A DNA stretch of 64,000 nucleotides from contig NZ_VKDE01000018.1 of the NCBI RefSeq assembly GCF_007097485.1, positions 62,001-126,000 on the forward strand, given 5' to 3'. The DNA is from Carboxylicivirga sp. M1479. GTDB lineage: Bacteria; Bacteroidota; Bacteroidia; Bacteroidales; Marinilabiliaceae. Under the pieces are notes generated by a model. It ran no database searches, was not told the origin of the DNA, and was given only the letters and a program-made list of their open reading frames with translations. Positions within the stretch are counted from its first letter, which is position 1. Each line of letters opens with the position of its first letter. The position numbers were made by a program, and so were the translations under genes. Shown here in pieces: positions 25,794 to 33,841 of the stretch.

Positions 25794-25821
25794 AAAGGTG
25801 CCCATGGGCACCTTTTTTTTT
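25794..25821 (+). terminator. Terminator between MaoC and aminotransferase genes
   Basis: AAAGGTGCCC and GGGCACCTTT form a near-perfect palindromic stem with a 2-nt centre and are followed by a run of T. It ends 3 bp before the convergent stop codon. Confidence 0.85.
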
Positions 25822-25823
25822 GT

Positions 25824-26969
25824 TTAGTAATTTAGGATTGATTTTTTAAGGCGAATTAAGGCTTCTTTCATTTGATTAGTAGCCAGTGAAATGCGGATAT
25901 ACTCCTTGGCGCCAAAAGCAATCCCTGGTATAACAACCACTCCATTTTCTTTTGAGGCTGTATCCATACAAAATGATTTTGTACTAGTACCTACTATCTG
26001 ATCCAATTTGGGAAAGATGTAAAAACTTCCTCTCGGAAGGTTGTAGGGAATGTTTAATTCTTCGAGTAGTTGAACCACTTCATCTCTGTTGGCTTTAAGT
26101 ATGCTATTGTATCGACTAATGGTATTTTGTGTTTTGCCTTCAACAACAGGTATTGCAGCATACTGATTAACAGTTGGCGGAGCACTAATTACACTTGCAT
26201 TGTTAGACGTAAAGGCTTTAGCTAATTGTTTGTTTCGCGTTATTAACCATCCAACACGAAGCCCTGCAACCGCTCCGCTTTTAGAAATTCCATCCGCAAC
26301 TATTGTGCGATCAAAATATTTCGAGAAGCTTGTGAATGGCGCTCCATCGTACACCAATGCTCCGTATATTTCGTCGGCAATAACATAGCCATTGCTAAGT
26401 TTTTTACGAAATAAAGCGCCTAATTCTTCTAAATGATCATTCGAGAATACGATACCTGTGGGGTTAGAGGGCGAGTTAATAATAACGATATCATCAGGCA
26501 GTAACATGGCCTCGAGTCCTACTGTATCAATGCTAAAGTCATCACTCAATGGATAGCAATGTACTTCCAGATCAAATTCAGCTGGTATTTTCTTATAAAT
26601 TCCAAAATGTATTGATGGAATTAGAATTCGTTTAGCACCTAATTTTTTAAGTGTTTTGATGGAGGTGTAAATTGCATTCTGAACACCAACGGTGATAACT
26701 ACATTTTCTTCGTCGTATATGTGGCCATCTTGCTCCTGTTGTCTTTGTGCCACTGCCATTCGTAATTGTGGTAAGCCTGCATTTTGGGTATACGCTGCAC
26801 CTCCATTTTTCCAACTATTGCACATGGCTGAATAAATTTGATCGTCAACTTCAAAATTTTTCAGTTCGCCAAGGCCTAGGCTGATGCCTGTGCTGTGTTT
26901 AGATTGATTAACTTCTCGTATGGCAGGTAATGGAAAATGTGTGTTTGCTATGCGCTCATCGATATTCAT
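25824..26969 (-). CDS. PLP-dependent class I/II aminotransferase
   Basis: This 381-residue enzyme of the aspartate-aminotransferase fold has the family motifs INSPSNPTGIVFS, an aspartate in VIADEIYGALVY, and the PLP lysine in DGISKSGAVAGLRVGW. The donor and acceptor are not defined by sequence. The open frame extends 52 codons upstream to 27125, but that stretch overlaps the rubrerythrin 3' end and its terminator, so ATG 26969 is chosen. It lies downstream of the rubrerythrin terminator and is probably a separate unit. Confidence 0.9.
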   Translation of the reverse strand: MNIDERIANTHFPLPAIREVNQSKHSTGISLGLGELKNFEVDDQIYSAMCNSWKNGGAAYTQNAGLPQLRMAVAQRQQEQDGHIYDEENVVITVGVQNAIYTSIKTLKKLGAKRILIPSIHFGIYKKIPAEFDLEVHCYPLSDDFSIDTVGLEAMLLPDDIVIINSPSNPTGIVFSNDHLEELGALFRKKLSNGYVIADEIYGALVYDGAPFTSFSKYFDRTIVADGISKSGAVAGLRVGWLITRNKQLAKAFTSNNASVISAPPTVNQYAAIPVVEGKTQNTISRYNSILKANRDEVVQLLEELNIPYNLPRGSFYIFPKLDQIVGTSTKSFCMDTASKENGVVVIPGIAFGAKEYIRISLATNQMKEALIRLKKSILNY

Positions 26970-27008
26970 ATAGTTGACTTTTTTTGCAAAAATAAGTGCT
27001 TTTTGTAC

Positions 27009-27040
27009 AAAAAAAAGAGGGCAACTATAAAAGTGCCCTC
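27009..27040 (-). terminator. Terminator of rubrerythrin
   Basis: On the minus strand GAGGGCA pairs with TGCCCTC, with a 10-nt loop, followed by eight or more T. It is 28 bp past the rubrerythrin stop and just upstream of the aminotransferase start. Confidence 0.85.
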
Positions 27041-27067
27041 CTGAATGCCAATACTTAACTCTGCGGT

Positions 27068-27643
27068 CTAGTAATTGGGTTCGTTCATTTCGAAATATGC
27101 TTGTGAATGTAGGCAGGCAGGACATGTATTTGGGGCTTTTTTACCTTCGTGAATAAAGCCACAGTTACGACACATCCATGTTACTTTTCCATCTTTTTCA
27201 AACACTTTACCTTCCTCCAAATTGCTATATAGCTTTCTGTATCTTGCTTCGTGATGAGCTTCTACCTTAGCAATCATTTTAAACGCAACAGCTACTTCTT
27301 TGAAACCTTCTTCTTCCGCAATTCTTGCGAATTCAGGATACAATTCTGTCCACTCTTCGTTTTCTCCATCAGCTGCAGCTTGTAGGTTAGCTTTTGTGTC
27401 CCCAATAATACCTGCTGGATAACTTGCTGTTATCTCTACCATTCCGCCTTCTAGAAACTTAAAGAAACGCTTCGCATGTTCCTTTTCTTGCTCAGCTGTT
27501 TCTAAAAAGATAGCAGAAATTTGTTCTAAGCCTTCTTTTTTTGCTTGTTTTGAAAAATAAGTATAGCGATTGCGAGCTTGTGATTCGCCTGCAAAAGCTT
27601 TCAGTAAGTTTTGTTCTGTTTTAGTTCCTTTTAAGCTTTCCAT
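27068..27643 (-). CDS. Rubrerythrin
   Basis: This 191-residue non-heme iron protein reduces hydrogen peroxide with electrons from rubredoxin. The di-iron four-helix domain shows the ligand clusters [37 protein letters not shown] and [10 protein letters not shown]. The C-terminal rubredoxin-like knuckle has [10 protein letters not shown] and CPACLHSQ, giving the four Cys that hold one iron. The gene is next to a flavin-reductase/rubredoxin fusion (127 bp downstream in the opposite sense of transcription order), which could be its electron donor. A perfect -7 box lies 46 bp upstream. Confidence 0.96.
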   Translation of the reverse strand: MESLKGTKTEQNLLKAFAGESQARNRYTYFSKQAKKEGLEQISAIFLETAEQEKEHAKRFFKFLEGGMVEITASYPAGIIGDTKANLQAAADGENEEWTELYPEFARIAEEEGFKEVAVAFKMIAKVEAHHEARYRKLYSNLEEGKVFEKDGKVTWMCRNCGFIHEGKKAPNTCPACLHSQAYFEMNEPNY

Positions 27644-27688
27644 TGTTGTTCATTTTGATGTTTGAAAATATTGCCAGGGTAGCAAAAA

Positions 27689-27696
27689 CAAATATA
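27689..27696 (-). promoter_or_regulatory. -7 box of the rubrerythrin promoter
   Basis: TATATTTG on the minus strand, 46 bp upstream of the start codon, is a perfect match to the Bacteroidota -7 consensus. The -33 box is not clear. Confidence 0.5.
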
Positions 27697-27769
27697 GTAT
27701 ATCATCATGTTAAATAGTAGGTTTTATGCATTGATCTGCCTTATTTAGGAAGTATCTAAATACTGCTTA

Positions 27770-28465
27770 TTATATTGGATCAAACATATCCTTTGTTGAG
27801 CCACATGTAGGACAAAGCCAGTCTTCTGGTAAGCCCTCAAACTCAGTTCCTGGCGGAATGCCATTTTCTTCATCACCCAAATCCGGGTCATAAATGTATC
27901 CGCAAGCTAAGCATTTGTATTTTTTTGTTGTTGATTCCGATTTAGATTGGTTTAGTACTTTCTCATCGATATAAGTTGGTGCATTTTTAGGAGCTAAACC
28001 TTTTTTAACCTCGTGATAGTGTGCATAAGTTAACGGAGGTTTATTTTCTAACAAATCACTGTCTTCAATTGTGGCAATAAAAACAATGTGAGAGCCAACA
28101 TCAATCATATTGTTAACCCTACAATCAAACCAGGCTATGGAGTCTTCTTTGACAATAGGTGCTCCGGTAGTGGCTGTTGTGTAACTTATATTTTCGAATT
28201 TGTTTATATCCCTCCCGCTTTTGTAGCCAAACAATCCGATAGTTTCCGACTTGGCTTCTTGGTTAAGAACAGATATTGAAAAGATTTTGCTTGATTGGAT
28301 CATGCCGCATGTGTAATTGTCTTTGCTGCAGCTAATGGCAATTTGTGGTGGTTGAGCCGTCACCTGAAAAGCGGTGTTGGCGATGTAGGCATTGAGTTTG
28401 TCTTTGTTTTTTGTAGCAATGATGTAAAGACCATAGCTTAGTTTAAAAAAGGCTTCGATATTCAT
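27770..28465 (-). CDS. Flavin-reductase/rubredoxin fusion (high-molecular-weight rubredoxin, Hrb-like)
   Basis: This 231-residue protein has an N-terminal FMN-binding flavin-reductase domain (about 1-150: [35 protein letters not shown]) and a C-terminal rubredoxin (about 177-228) with [16 protein letters not shown] and [13 protein letters not shown], giving the four-Cys iron site. In anaerobes such proteins move electrons from NAD(P)H to flavodiiron proteins or rubrerythrin to remove O2, NO or peroxide. It sits upstream of rubrerythrin on the same strand, 126 bp apart, supporting that partnership. Confidence 0.93.
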   Translation of the reverse strand: MNIEAFFKLSYGLYIIATKNKDKLNAYIANTAFQVTAQPPQIAISCSKDNYTCGMIQSSKIFSISVLNQEAKSETIGLFGYKSGRDINKFENISYTTATTGAPIVKEDSIAWFDCRVNNMIDVGSHIVFIATIEDSDLLENKPPLTYAHYHEVKKGLAPKNAPTYIDEKVLNQSKSESTTKKYKCLACGYIYDPDLGDEENGIPPGTEFEGLPEDWLCPTCGSTKDMFDPI

Positions 28466-28630
28466 TTGTTGGGGTTGTTTTGTGAATAATTAAACATCAA
28501 TTTACTAATTAGCAAGTTAGAATGGAACTGATCGTGTTGTTTGAAGTAGGTGTTAAACTAATTTAGAATCTTTGTAAATAATTAATGGATAACTAATGTC
28601 ATTATTTCAAGGATTATCTTCATCTATATT

Positions 28631-28638
28631 TACCTTTG
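28631..28638 (+). promoter_or_regulatory. -7 box upstream of the nfnAB-like operon
   Basis: TACCTTTG is a perfect -7 element 83 bp before the nfnA-like ATG. The resulting leader carries a 7-bp hairpin, TTAGCTT/AAGCTAA, at 28657-28673. Confidence 0.5.
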
Positions 28639-28721
28639 AAAATTCTAATGCATAAATTAGCTTCGTAAGCTAAATATACCGTTTAGTCGCAGGAACTATA
28701 ACTAAATAATTGTTTGTTATA

Positions 28722-29552
28722 ATGAACAGAATTATTGAAAAGGAGTTTTTTTCAGAAAATGTCGTTCGTCTGGAAATAGATGCTCCACGTATTGCAAAGG
28801 CTCGTAGAGCCGGGCATTTTGTAATAGTTAAAATCGGTGATACCGGTGAGCGTATTCCATTAACAATTGCCGCTGCTAACCCAGAAAGAGGAACCATTAC
28901 CTTAGTTATCCAACGTGTAGGCGTTTCGTCGCGCCGCATTACCGAATTAGAGGTTGGTGATGAATTAACCGATTTGGTTGGTCCCTTAGGTGAAGCAACA
29001 CATATAGAGAATGTGGGTACTGTGCTAGCTTGTGGCGGTGGAGTAGGGGTTGCACCTTTGCTTCCTATTGTTGAAGCCTTAAAAAAGGCGGGAAATAGAG
29101 TGGTAACAATTCTGGCCGCACGCACTAAAGATTTAATTATTCTAGAAGAGCAAATTGCTAAATATTCCGATGAAGTAATCGTTATGACTGATGATGGTTC
29201 GTATGGAGAGAAAGGTCTGGTTACTGACGGTATGAAGATGGTGATGGAGCGTGAAAAAGTAGATCAATCAGTTGTGATTGGCCCTGCTATCATGATGAAG
29301 TTTGCATCCTTAACAACTAAAGAGTACAATGTGCCTACTGTTGCCAGCTTAAATACAATTATGGTTGATGGAACAGGTATGTGTGGCGCCTGCCGTATTA
29401 CTGTTGGTGGTAAAACTAAATTTGTTTGTGTTGATGGTCCTGAATTTGATGCTCATCAAGTTGATTTTGATGAGATGCTATTGCGTTTGAATGGTTATAA
29501 AGAAATTGAGAAAAACGCTGAACAGGATTATCTAAATAACAAAGACAAATAA
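28722..29552 (+). CDS. NfnA-like / SudB-like FAD- and 2Fe-2S-containing reductase subunit
   Basis: This 276-residue protein belongs to the ferredoxin-NADP reductase family. It has a FAD domain (PLTIAAANPERG region), a nucleotide motif CGGGVGVAPLLPI (about residues 105-117), and a C-terminal 2Fe-2S site with GTGMCGACRITVGG and a late Cys in KFVCVDGPEFD. It is the usual small partner of the NfnB/GltD-like large subunit, together forming NADH-dependent reduced-ferredoxin:NADP oxidoreductase or sulfide dehydrogenase. The open frame includes an upstream TTG at 28710, but ATG 28722 fits better. The next gene starts 9 bp downstream. Confidence 0.88.
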   Translation: MNRIIEKEFFSENVVRLEIDAPRIAKARRAGHFVIVKIGDTGERIPLTIAAANPERGTITLVIQRVGVSSRRITELEVGDELTDLVGPLGEATHIENVGTVLACGGGVGVAPLLPIVEALKKAGNRVVTILAARTKDLIILEEQIAKYSDEVIVMTDDGSYGEKGLVTDGMKMVMEREKVDQSVVIGPAIMMKFASLTTKEYNVPTVASLNTIMVDGTGMCGACRITVGGKTKFVCVDGPEFDAHQVDFDEMLLRLNGYKEIEKNAEQDYLNNKDK

Positions 29553-29561
29553 ATAGTAGTT

Positions 29562-31046
29562 ATGGCTGTTACTAAAGAATTTTTAAAAGAAGAAAGAGAG
29601 CAGGCGTGGCGAGTTGATATTCGCAAACTGCTAAAAAATAAAGAGCGTACTGCATTAACTCGCGTACATATGGGCGAGGTAGATGCAAAAAAACGCATTC
29701 TATCAAATGTTGAAGTTAATACAGGCTTGACTGAGGAAGAGGCAATGGCCGAAGCTCGCCGTTGCTTGGATTGTCCAGATCCAACTTGTATATCAGGTTG
29801 TCCTGTGGAAATCAATATCCCTAAATTCATTAAGCGAATTGAACAAGGCGACGTATTGCAAGCTGCTCAAGTGCTGAAAGAAACCAGTACATTACCAGCG
29901 GTTTGTGGTCGTGTTTGTCCGCAGGAAAAGCAATGCGAGGCGCAATGTTTTTACCAGTTGAAAATGAAGAAAGAGCCTGTTGCTATTGGTCACTTAGAGC
30001 GTTTTGCAGCGGACTATGAACGAGAGTCTGGGCAAATATCAGTGCCAGAGGTTGCAGCGGCTAATGGTGTGAAGATAGCTGTGATTGGCAGTGGTCCTGC
30101 TGGTTTGGCATTTGCTGGAGATATGGCTAAGGCAGGTTATGATGTAACTATTTTTGAAGCCTTACATGAAATTGGCGGTGTATTAAAATACGGTATTCCT
30201 GAGTTTCGTTTACCAAACAGTATCGTTGATGTAGAAATCAATAACCTGGAGAAAATGGGAGTGAAGTTTGAAAACAATTTTATTGTTGGACGTACTGCTA
30301 CCATGGAAGACTTAAAAGAAGAGGGGTTTGAAGGTTTCTTTACGGCAAGTGGAGCTGGTTTACCACGTTTTATGAATATACCTGGTGAAAATTACATAGG
30401 AATTCTTAGTTCGAACGAGTATTTAACGCGTGTGAACTTAATGGATGCTGCCAACCCTAAAACAGATACGCCTATTGTTAGTGGTAAAAATGTAGCAGTT
30501 ATTGGTGGTGGTAACACTGCTATGGATTCTGTTCGAACAGCCAAACGTTTAGGTGCTGAAAGGGCGATGATTGTTTATCGACGCTCGATGGAAGAAATGC
30601 CTGCGAGAGTGGAAGAAGTAAAGCATGCCTTGGAAGAGGGCATTGAGTTTTTAAACCTGACAAACCCAACCGAGTATTTTGCTGATGAAACAGGTCGTGT
30701 GAGTAAAATGCGTGTTCAGAAGATGGAATTGGGTGAGCCAGATGCATCCGGGCGACGACGTCCGGTTGTTCTTGAGGGTTCAGAATATGATATTGATGTG
30801 GATACCGTTGTGGTAAGTGTTGGTGTTTCGCCAAATCCATTAATTCCGAGTTCTTTGCCTCAATTGGAGACTACGAAATGGGGTACTATTGTTGTTGATG
30901 AAGAGAAATTGCAAACTTCAATTCCCGAAATGTTTGCTGGTGGAGATATTGTGCGGGGTGGTGCTACTGTGATTTTAGCTATGGGAGATGGGCGTAATGC
31001 AGCTGCCGCAATGCACAAGTACTTACAGGATAAACAAAACGTATAA
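29562..31046 (+). CDS. NfnB-like / glutamate synthase small-subunit-like flavoprotein
   Basis: This 494-residue flavoprotein has an N-terminal ferredoxin-like domain with two Cys clusters (RCLDCPDPTCISGCPV and CGRVCPQEKQCEAQC), two Rossmann motifs (AVIGSGPAGLAFAG for FAD and AVIGGGNTAMDSVR for NAD(P)H) and a C-terminal FAD-contact GGDIVRGGATVILAMGDG. It is annotated elsewhere as gltA, NADPH-dependent glutamate synthase homotetramer, or as NfnB. The tight coupling to an NfnA-like gene argues for the electron-bifurcating Nfn role. Both calls are possible without biochemical data. Confidence 0.9.
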   Translation: MAVTKEFLKEEREQAWRVDIRKLLKNKERTALTRVHMGEVDAKKRILSNVEVNTGLTEEEAMAEARRCLDCPDPTCISGCPVEINIPKFIKRIEQGDVLQAAQVLKETSTLPAVCGRVCPQEKQCEAQCFYQLKMKKEPVAIGHLERFAADYERESGQISVPEVAAANGVKIAVIGSGPAGLAFAGDMAKAGYDVTIFEALHEIGGVLKYGIPEFRLPNSIVDVEINNLEKMGVKFENNFIVGRTATMEDLKEEGFEGFFTASGAGLPRFMNIPGENYIGILSSNEYLTRVNLMDAANPKTDTPIVSGKNVAVIGGGNTAMDSVRTAKRLGAERAMIVYRRSMEEMPARVEEVKHALEEGIEFLNLTNPTEYFADETGRVSKMRVQKMELGEPDASGRRRPVVLEGSEYDIDVDTVVVSVGVSPNPLIPSSLPQLETTKWGTIVVDEEKLQTSIPEMFAGGDIVRGGATVILAMGDGRNAAAAMHKYLQDKQNV

Positions 31047-31056
31047 ACCCTATATC

Positions 31057-32049
31057 ATGCAAAACTTAGAAACAACATACTTAGGATTACCTATTAAAAA
31101 CCCAATAGTTGTTGGGAGTTCTGGATTGGCAGCAACTATAGGAGGAATTAAAAAGCTTGCCAGTGCTGGAGCTGCAGCTATTGTTTTAAAATCAGTTTTT
31201 GAAGAGGAAATTAAGGCAGAAGCAGAGCAAACAATTGGGCAACAATTAGGAGCCGATGAAAACAACCTGGAGTTCTATGACTACTATGATTATCAGGTGA
31301 AGAATGAGGTGCTTGAAAATTACGTTTCTTTAATTAAAGAAGCCAAAGAATCGGTTGATATTCCGATTATAGCAAGCATCAACTGTTCAAGTAGTAGCGA
31401 GTGGGTTTCATTCGCCAATAAAATAGAATCGGCTGGGGCAGACGCTATCGAGTTGAATATTTTTAAGTTACCCTTTGGCATAAAAGATGATGCAGCAGAA
31501 CTTGAGAAAGTGTATTTCGATATCGTTCGTAAAGTTAAGGACTGCTTAAGTATACCTGTTGGAATAAAGTTAGCACCCTATTTTACAAACTTAGGAAGTG
31601 TTATTAACCGTTTATCCCATAGTGGTGTTGATGGATTGGTATTGTTCAATAGATTTACTTCTGTAGATTACGATATTGAGAATGATCAAGTGATTACCGG
31701 TAAGGTGTATTCCAGTGCCGATGATTACGTTAATTCTTTAAGGTGGATTTCAATTTCATCGGCTGACGCTGGTTGTGACTTAGTTGCCTCAACAGGAGTT
31801 CAGGATTATCGTTCTTTGGTAAAAATGTTAATGGCTGGTGCAGCTTCTGTGGAGGTTGTATCAGCAATATATAAAGAAGGTCCAGAAGTGATTGGTGCGA
31901 TGCTGAGTGAGTTGCAGGCATGGATGGAGCGTAGGAGTTTTACTGGAATTAACGATTTTAAAGGTCGATTAAGTCAAGGTAAATCATCTAACCCCGAAGT
32001 GTTTGAAAGAGTTCAGTTTATGCGTTATTTCTCAGGTCATAAACATTAA
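31057..32049 (+). CDS. Dihydroorotate dehydrogenase-like protein (PreA-like)
   Basis: This 330-residue TIM-barrel flavoprotein begins NLETTYLGLPIKNPIVVGSSGL, as in DHOD/PreA proteins, and has IIASINCSSSSEW, GIKLAPYFTN and VASTGVQDY as FMN-contact segments. It is shorter and divergent from PyrD, so it need not make pyrimidines. It is 10 bp after NfnB, completing a three-gene operon often seen in Bacteroidales. The open frame starts at 30988 inside NfnB, but ATG 31057 is the natural start. Confidence 0.85.
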   Translation: MQNLETTYLGLPIKNPIVVGSSGLAATIGGIKKLASAGAAAIVLKSVFEEEIKAEAEQTIGQQLGADENNLEFYDYYDYQVKNEVLENYVSLIKEAKESVDIPIIASINCSSSSEWVSFANKIESAGADAIELNIFKLPFGIKDDAAELEKVYFDIVRKVKDCLSIPVGIKLAPYFTNLGSVINRLSHSGVDGLVLFNRFTSVDYDIENDQVITGKVYSSADDYVNSLRWISISSADAGCDLVASTGVQDYRSLVKMLMAGAASVEVVSAIYKEGPEVIGAMLSELQAWMERRSFTGINDFKGRLSQGKSSNPEVFERVQFMRYFSGHKH

Positions 32050-32128
32050 TATAAGCGTTATTGGTTTTTAGTTAATAGGTAAAGGAATACTACAGGCTAT
32101 TAGCTAAAAGCTAATCACTTATTTCCTC

Positions 32129-32159
32129 TTTGTTTCTTACTTTTTTATTTCTATCTTTG
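32129..32159 (+). promoter_or_regulatory. Consensus promoter of the rpsF-rpsR-rplI operon
   Basis: TTTG (32129-32132), a 19-bp spacer and TATCTTTG (32152-32159) match the Bacteroidota housekeeping promoter perfectly, 37 bp upstream of rpsF. Confidence 0.85.
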
Positions 32160-32196
32160 CGCCCTGATTATTTAAACCTTCTAAAATTAGGAAGAT

Positions 32197-32544
32197 ATGT
32201 TAAATCGTTATGAAACCGTTTTCATTTTAACTCCCGTTTTGTCTGATGTTCAGATGAAGGAAGCGGTCGAAAAATTCAAAGGCTTGATTGTTGAGGCTGG
32301 AGGAAAAATGGTAAATGAAGAAAATTGGGGACTGCGTAAGCTTGCTTACCCAATTCAAAAGAAGTCAACAGGTTTTTACCAGTTGTTCGAATTCGAAGCT
32401 AATGGTGACTTTATTACTAAGTTCGAAACGGCATTCCGTCGTGATGAGCGAGTTCTACGTTTCTTGTCATTTAGATTAGACAAGTATGCAATGGCATACG
32501 CAGAGAAAAGAAGATCAACTAAAAAAGAAAAAAAGGAGAACTAG
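32197..32544 (+). CDS. rpsF: Ribosomal protein bS6
   Basis: This 115-residue small-subunit protein has the bS6 opening [16 protein letters not shown] and the [22 protein letters not shown] segment. It is the first gene of the rpsF-rpsR-rplI operon, driven by a perfect promoter. It carries a lysine-rich C-terminal tail. Binding to bS18 on the 30S platform is the known role. Confidence 0.97.
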   Translation: MLNRYETVFILTPVLSDVQMKEAVEKFKGLIVEAGGKMVNEENWGLRKLAYPIQKKSTGFYQLFEFEANGDFITKFETAFRRDERVLRFLSFRLDKYAMAYAEKRRSTKKEKKEN

Positions 32545-32547
32545 ACC

Positions 32548-32817
32548 ATGGCACAGAATCAATCAGAAATCAGGTATCTTACTCCTCCATCAGTAGAGAT
32601 TAAGAAAAAGAAGTACTGTCGTTTCAAAAAGAACAAGATCAAGTATATCGATTACAAAGATCCTGAGTTCTTAAAGAAATTTTTAAATGAGCAAGGTAAA
32701 ATTTTACCTCGTCGTTTAACTGGTACATCTTTGAAGTATCAAAGAAAAGTTTCGCAAGCAGTTAAGCGTGCACGTCATTTGGCCTTGTTGCCATACGTAA
32801 CCGATTTGATGAAATAA
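32548..32817 (+). CDS. rpsR: Ribosomal protein bS18
   Basis: This 89-residue small-subunit protein contains [20 protein letters not shown] and the conserved [23 protein letters not shown]-binding segment, followed by [10 protein letters not shown]. It lies 3 bp after rpsF and forms the usual bS6/bS18 heterodimer. Confidence 0.97.
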   Translation: MAQNQSEIRYLTPPSVEIKKKKYCRFKKNKIKYIDYKDPEFLKKFLNEQGKILPRRLTGTSLKYQRKVSQAVKRARHLALLPYVTDLMK

Positions 32818-32835
32818 GAAAAAGGAGGATTTACG

Positions 32836-33279
32836 ATGGAAATTATTTTAAGAGAAGATATTCAGAATCTTGGCCATAAGAATGACATAGTGACGGTAAA
32901 GAATGGTTACGGACGTAACTTTTTGATCCCTCAGGGACTTGCTATTTTAGCAACTCCTTCAGCCAAGAAAGTACACGCAGAAAACTTGCGTCAGAGAGCT
33001 CATAAAGAAGAGAAAATCAAGAATGAAGCTCTTGAAGTCGCTAAGACACTTGAAGGTAAGTCATTTACTATCGGTGCTAAGGCTTCAACCACAGGTAAGA
33101 TTTTCGGTTCAGTAAATACTATTCAAATTGCAGAATCTTTAACTAAAGCTGGTTTTAGCGTTGAACGCAAAAACATCTCTATGAAAGAAGATGCAAAAGA
33201 ATTAGGTACTTACAATGCAACTGTGAAGTTACACCGTGAAGTTAAGGTTGACATCTCAATTGAGGTGGTTGCCGAATAA
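32836..33279 (+). CDS. rplI: Ribosomal protein bL9
   Basis: This 147-residue large-subunit protein starts MEIILREDIQNLGHKNDIV and has the NGYGRNFLIPQGLA loop typical of bL9, a connecting helix and a C-terminal domain. An AAAGGAGG-like ribosome site precedes it, 18 bp after rpsR. It ends the operon, with a terminator 50 bp downstream. Confidence 0.97.
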   Translation: MEIILREDIQNLGHKNDIVTVKNGYGRNFLIPQGLAILATPSAKKVHAENLRQRAHKEEKIKNEALEVAKTLEGKSFTIGAKASTTGKIFGSVNTIQIAESLTKAGFSVERKNISMKEDAKELGTYNATVKLHREVKVDISIEVVAE

Positions 33280-33330
33280 CAATTTTATTAATCTCGGATA
33301 GATTATAAAAAACATTTTTCAAACAGACAT

Positions 33331-33360
33331 AAACCACCATGGGGACATGGTGGTTTTTTA
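33331..33360 (+). terminator. Terminator of the rpsF-rpsR-rplI operon
   Basis: AAACCACCAT pairs with ATGGTGGTTT over ten base pairs with a short loop, followed by T residues. It lies 51 bp after rplI. Confidence 0.88.
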
Positions 33361-33378
33361 GTACCCTAAATTTAGGCG

Positions 33379-33410
33379 CAAAAAAACTCCCACATGTAAA
33401 TGTAGGAGTT
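33379..33410 (-). terminator. Terminator of the RidA gene
   Basis: On the minus strand ACTCCTACAT pairs with ATGTGGGAGT (one wobble) and is followed by seven T. It is 19 bp beyond the RidA stop. A separate 12-bp palindrome CCTAAATTTAGG at 33365-33376 separates it from the rplI terminator. Confidence 0.8.
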
Positions 33411-33428
33411 GGTTTTATGTGTCGTCGC

Positions 33429-33806
33429 TTACTTAACGGCGATAGTCTCAATCTCTACCATTACACTTAATGGAAGTTCTTTAACTGCAAATGCAGCTCT
33501 TGCTGGAGGATTCTCTTTGTAATAAGAGCCATAGACTTCATTCATAGCAGCAAAATTACTCATGTCGCTTAATAAACATGTTGATTTAACAACATTAGCA
33601 AAGGTATAACCTGCTTCTTCGAGAATGGCAGCAATGTTTTTCATTACCTGCTCAGTTTGCTCTGTAATACCACCTTCTACAACTTTACCTATTGCTGGGT
33701 CAACAGGTACCTGTCCTGATATGTATAATGTGCCATTAACTTCGATAGCCTGACTGTATGGACCAATTGCACCTGGTGCCTTAGTTGTTGAAATTACTTT
33801 TTTCAT
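33429..33806 (-). CDS. RidA-family reactive intermediate deaminase
   Basis: This 125-residue small trimeric protein has the family signatures APGAIGPYSQAIEVNGTLYISGQ at the start, a middle NIAAILEEAGYTFANVVKST, and the arginine-bearing NPPARAAFAV near the end. RidA proteins hydrolyse reactive 2-aminoacrylate and related imines. It lies 35 bp downstream of lptD on the same strand, but the functions are not obviously linked. Confidence 0.95.
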   Translation of the reverse strand: MKKVISTTKAPGAIGPYSQAIEVNGTLYISGQVPVDPAIGKVVEGGITEQTEQVMKNIAAILEEAGYTFANVVKSTCLLSDMSNFAAMNEVYGSYYKENPPARAAFAVKELPLSVMVEIETIAVK

Positions 33807-33841
33807 CTTAATTAGCTTGTTTAAAGGATTAATTATATGTG

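Noticed and set aside
26970-27125. N-terminal extension of the aminotransferase
   Set aside because: It overlaps the rubrerythrin terminator and 3' end, is Cys/Phe-rich and unlike the family. The internal ATG gives the normal length.
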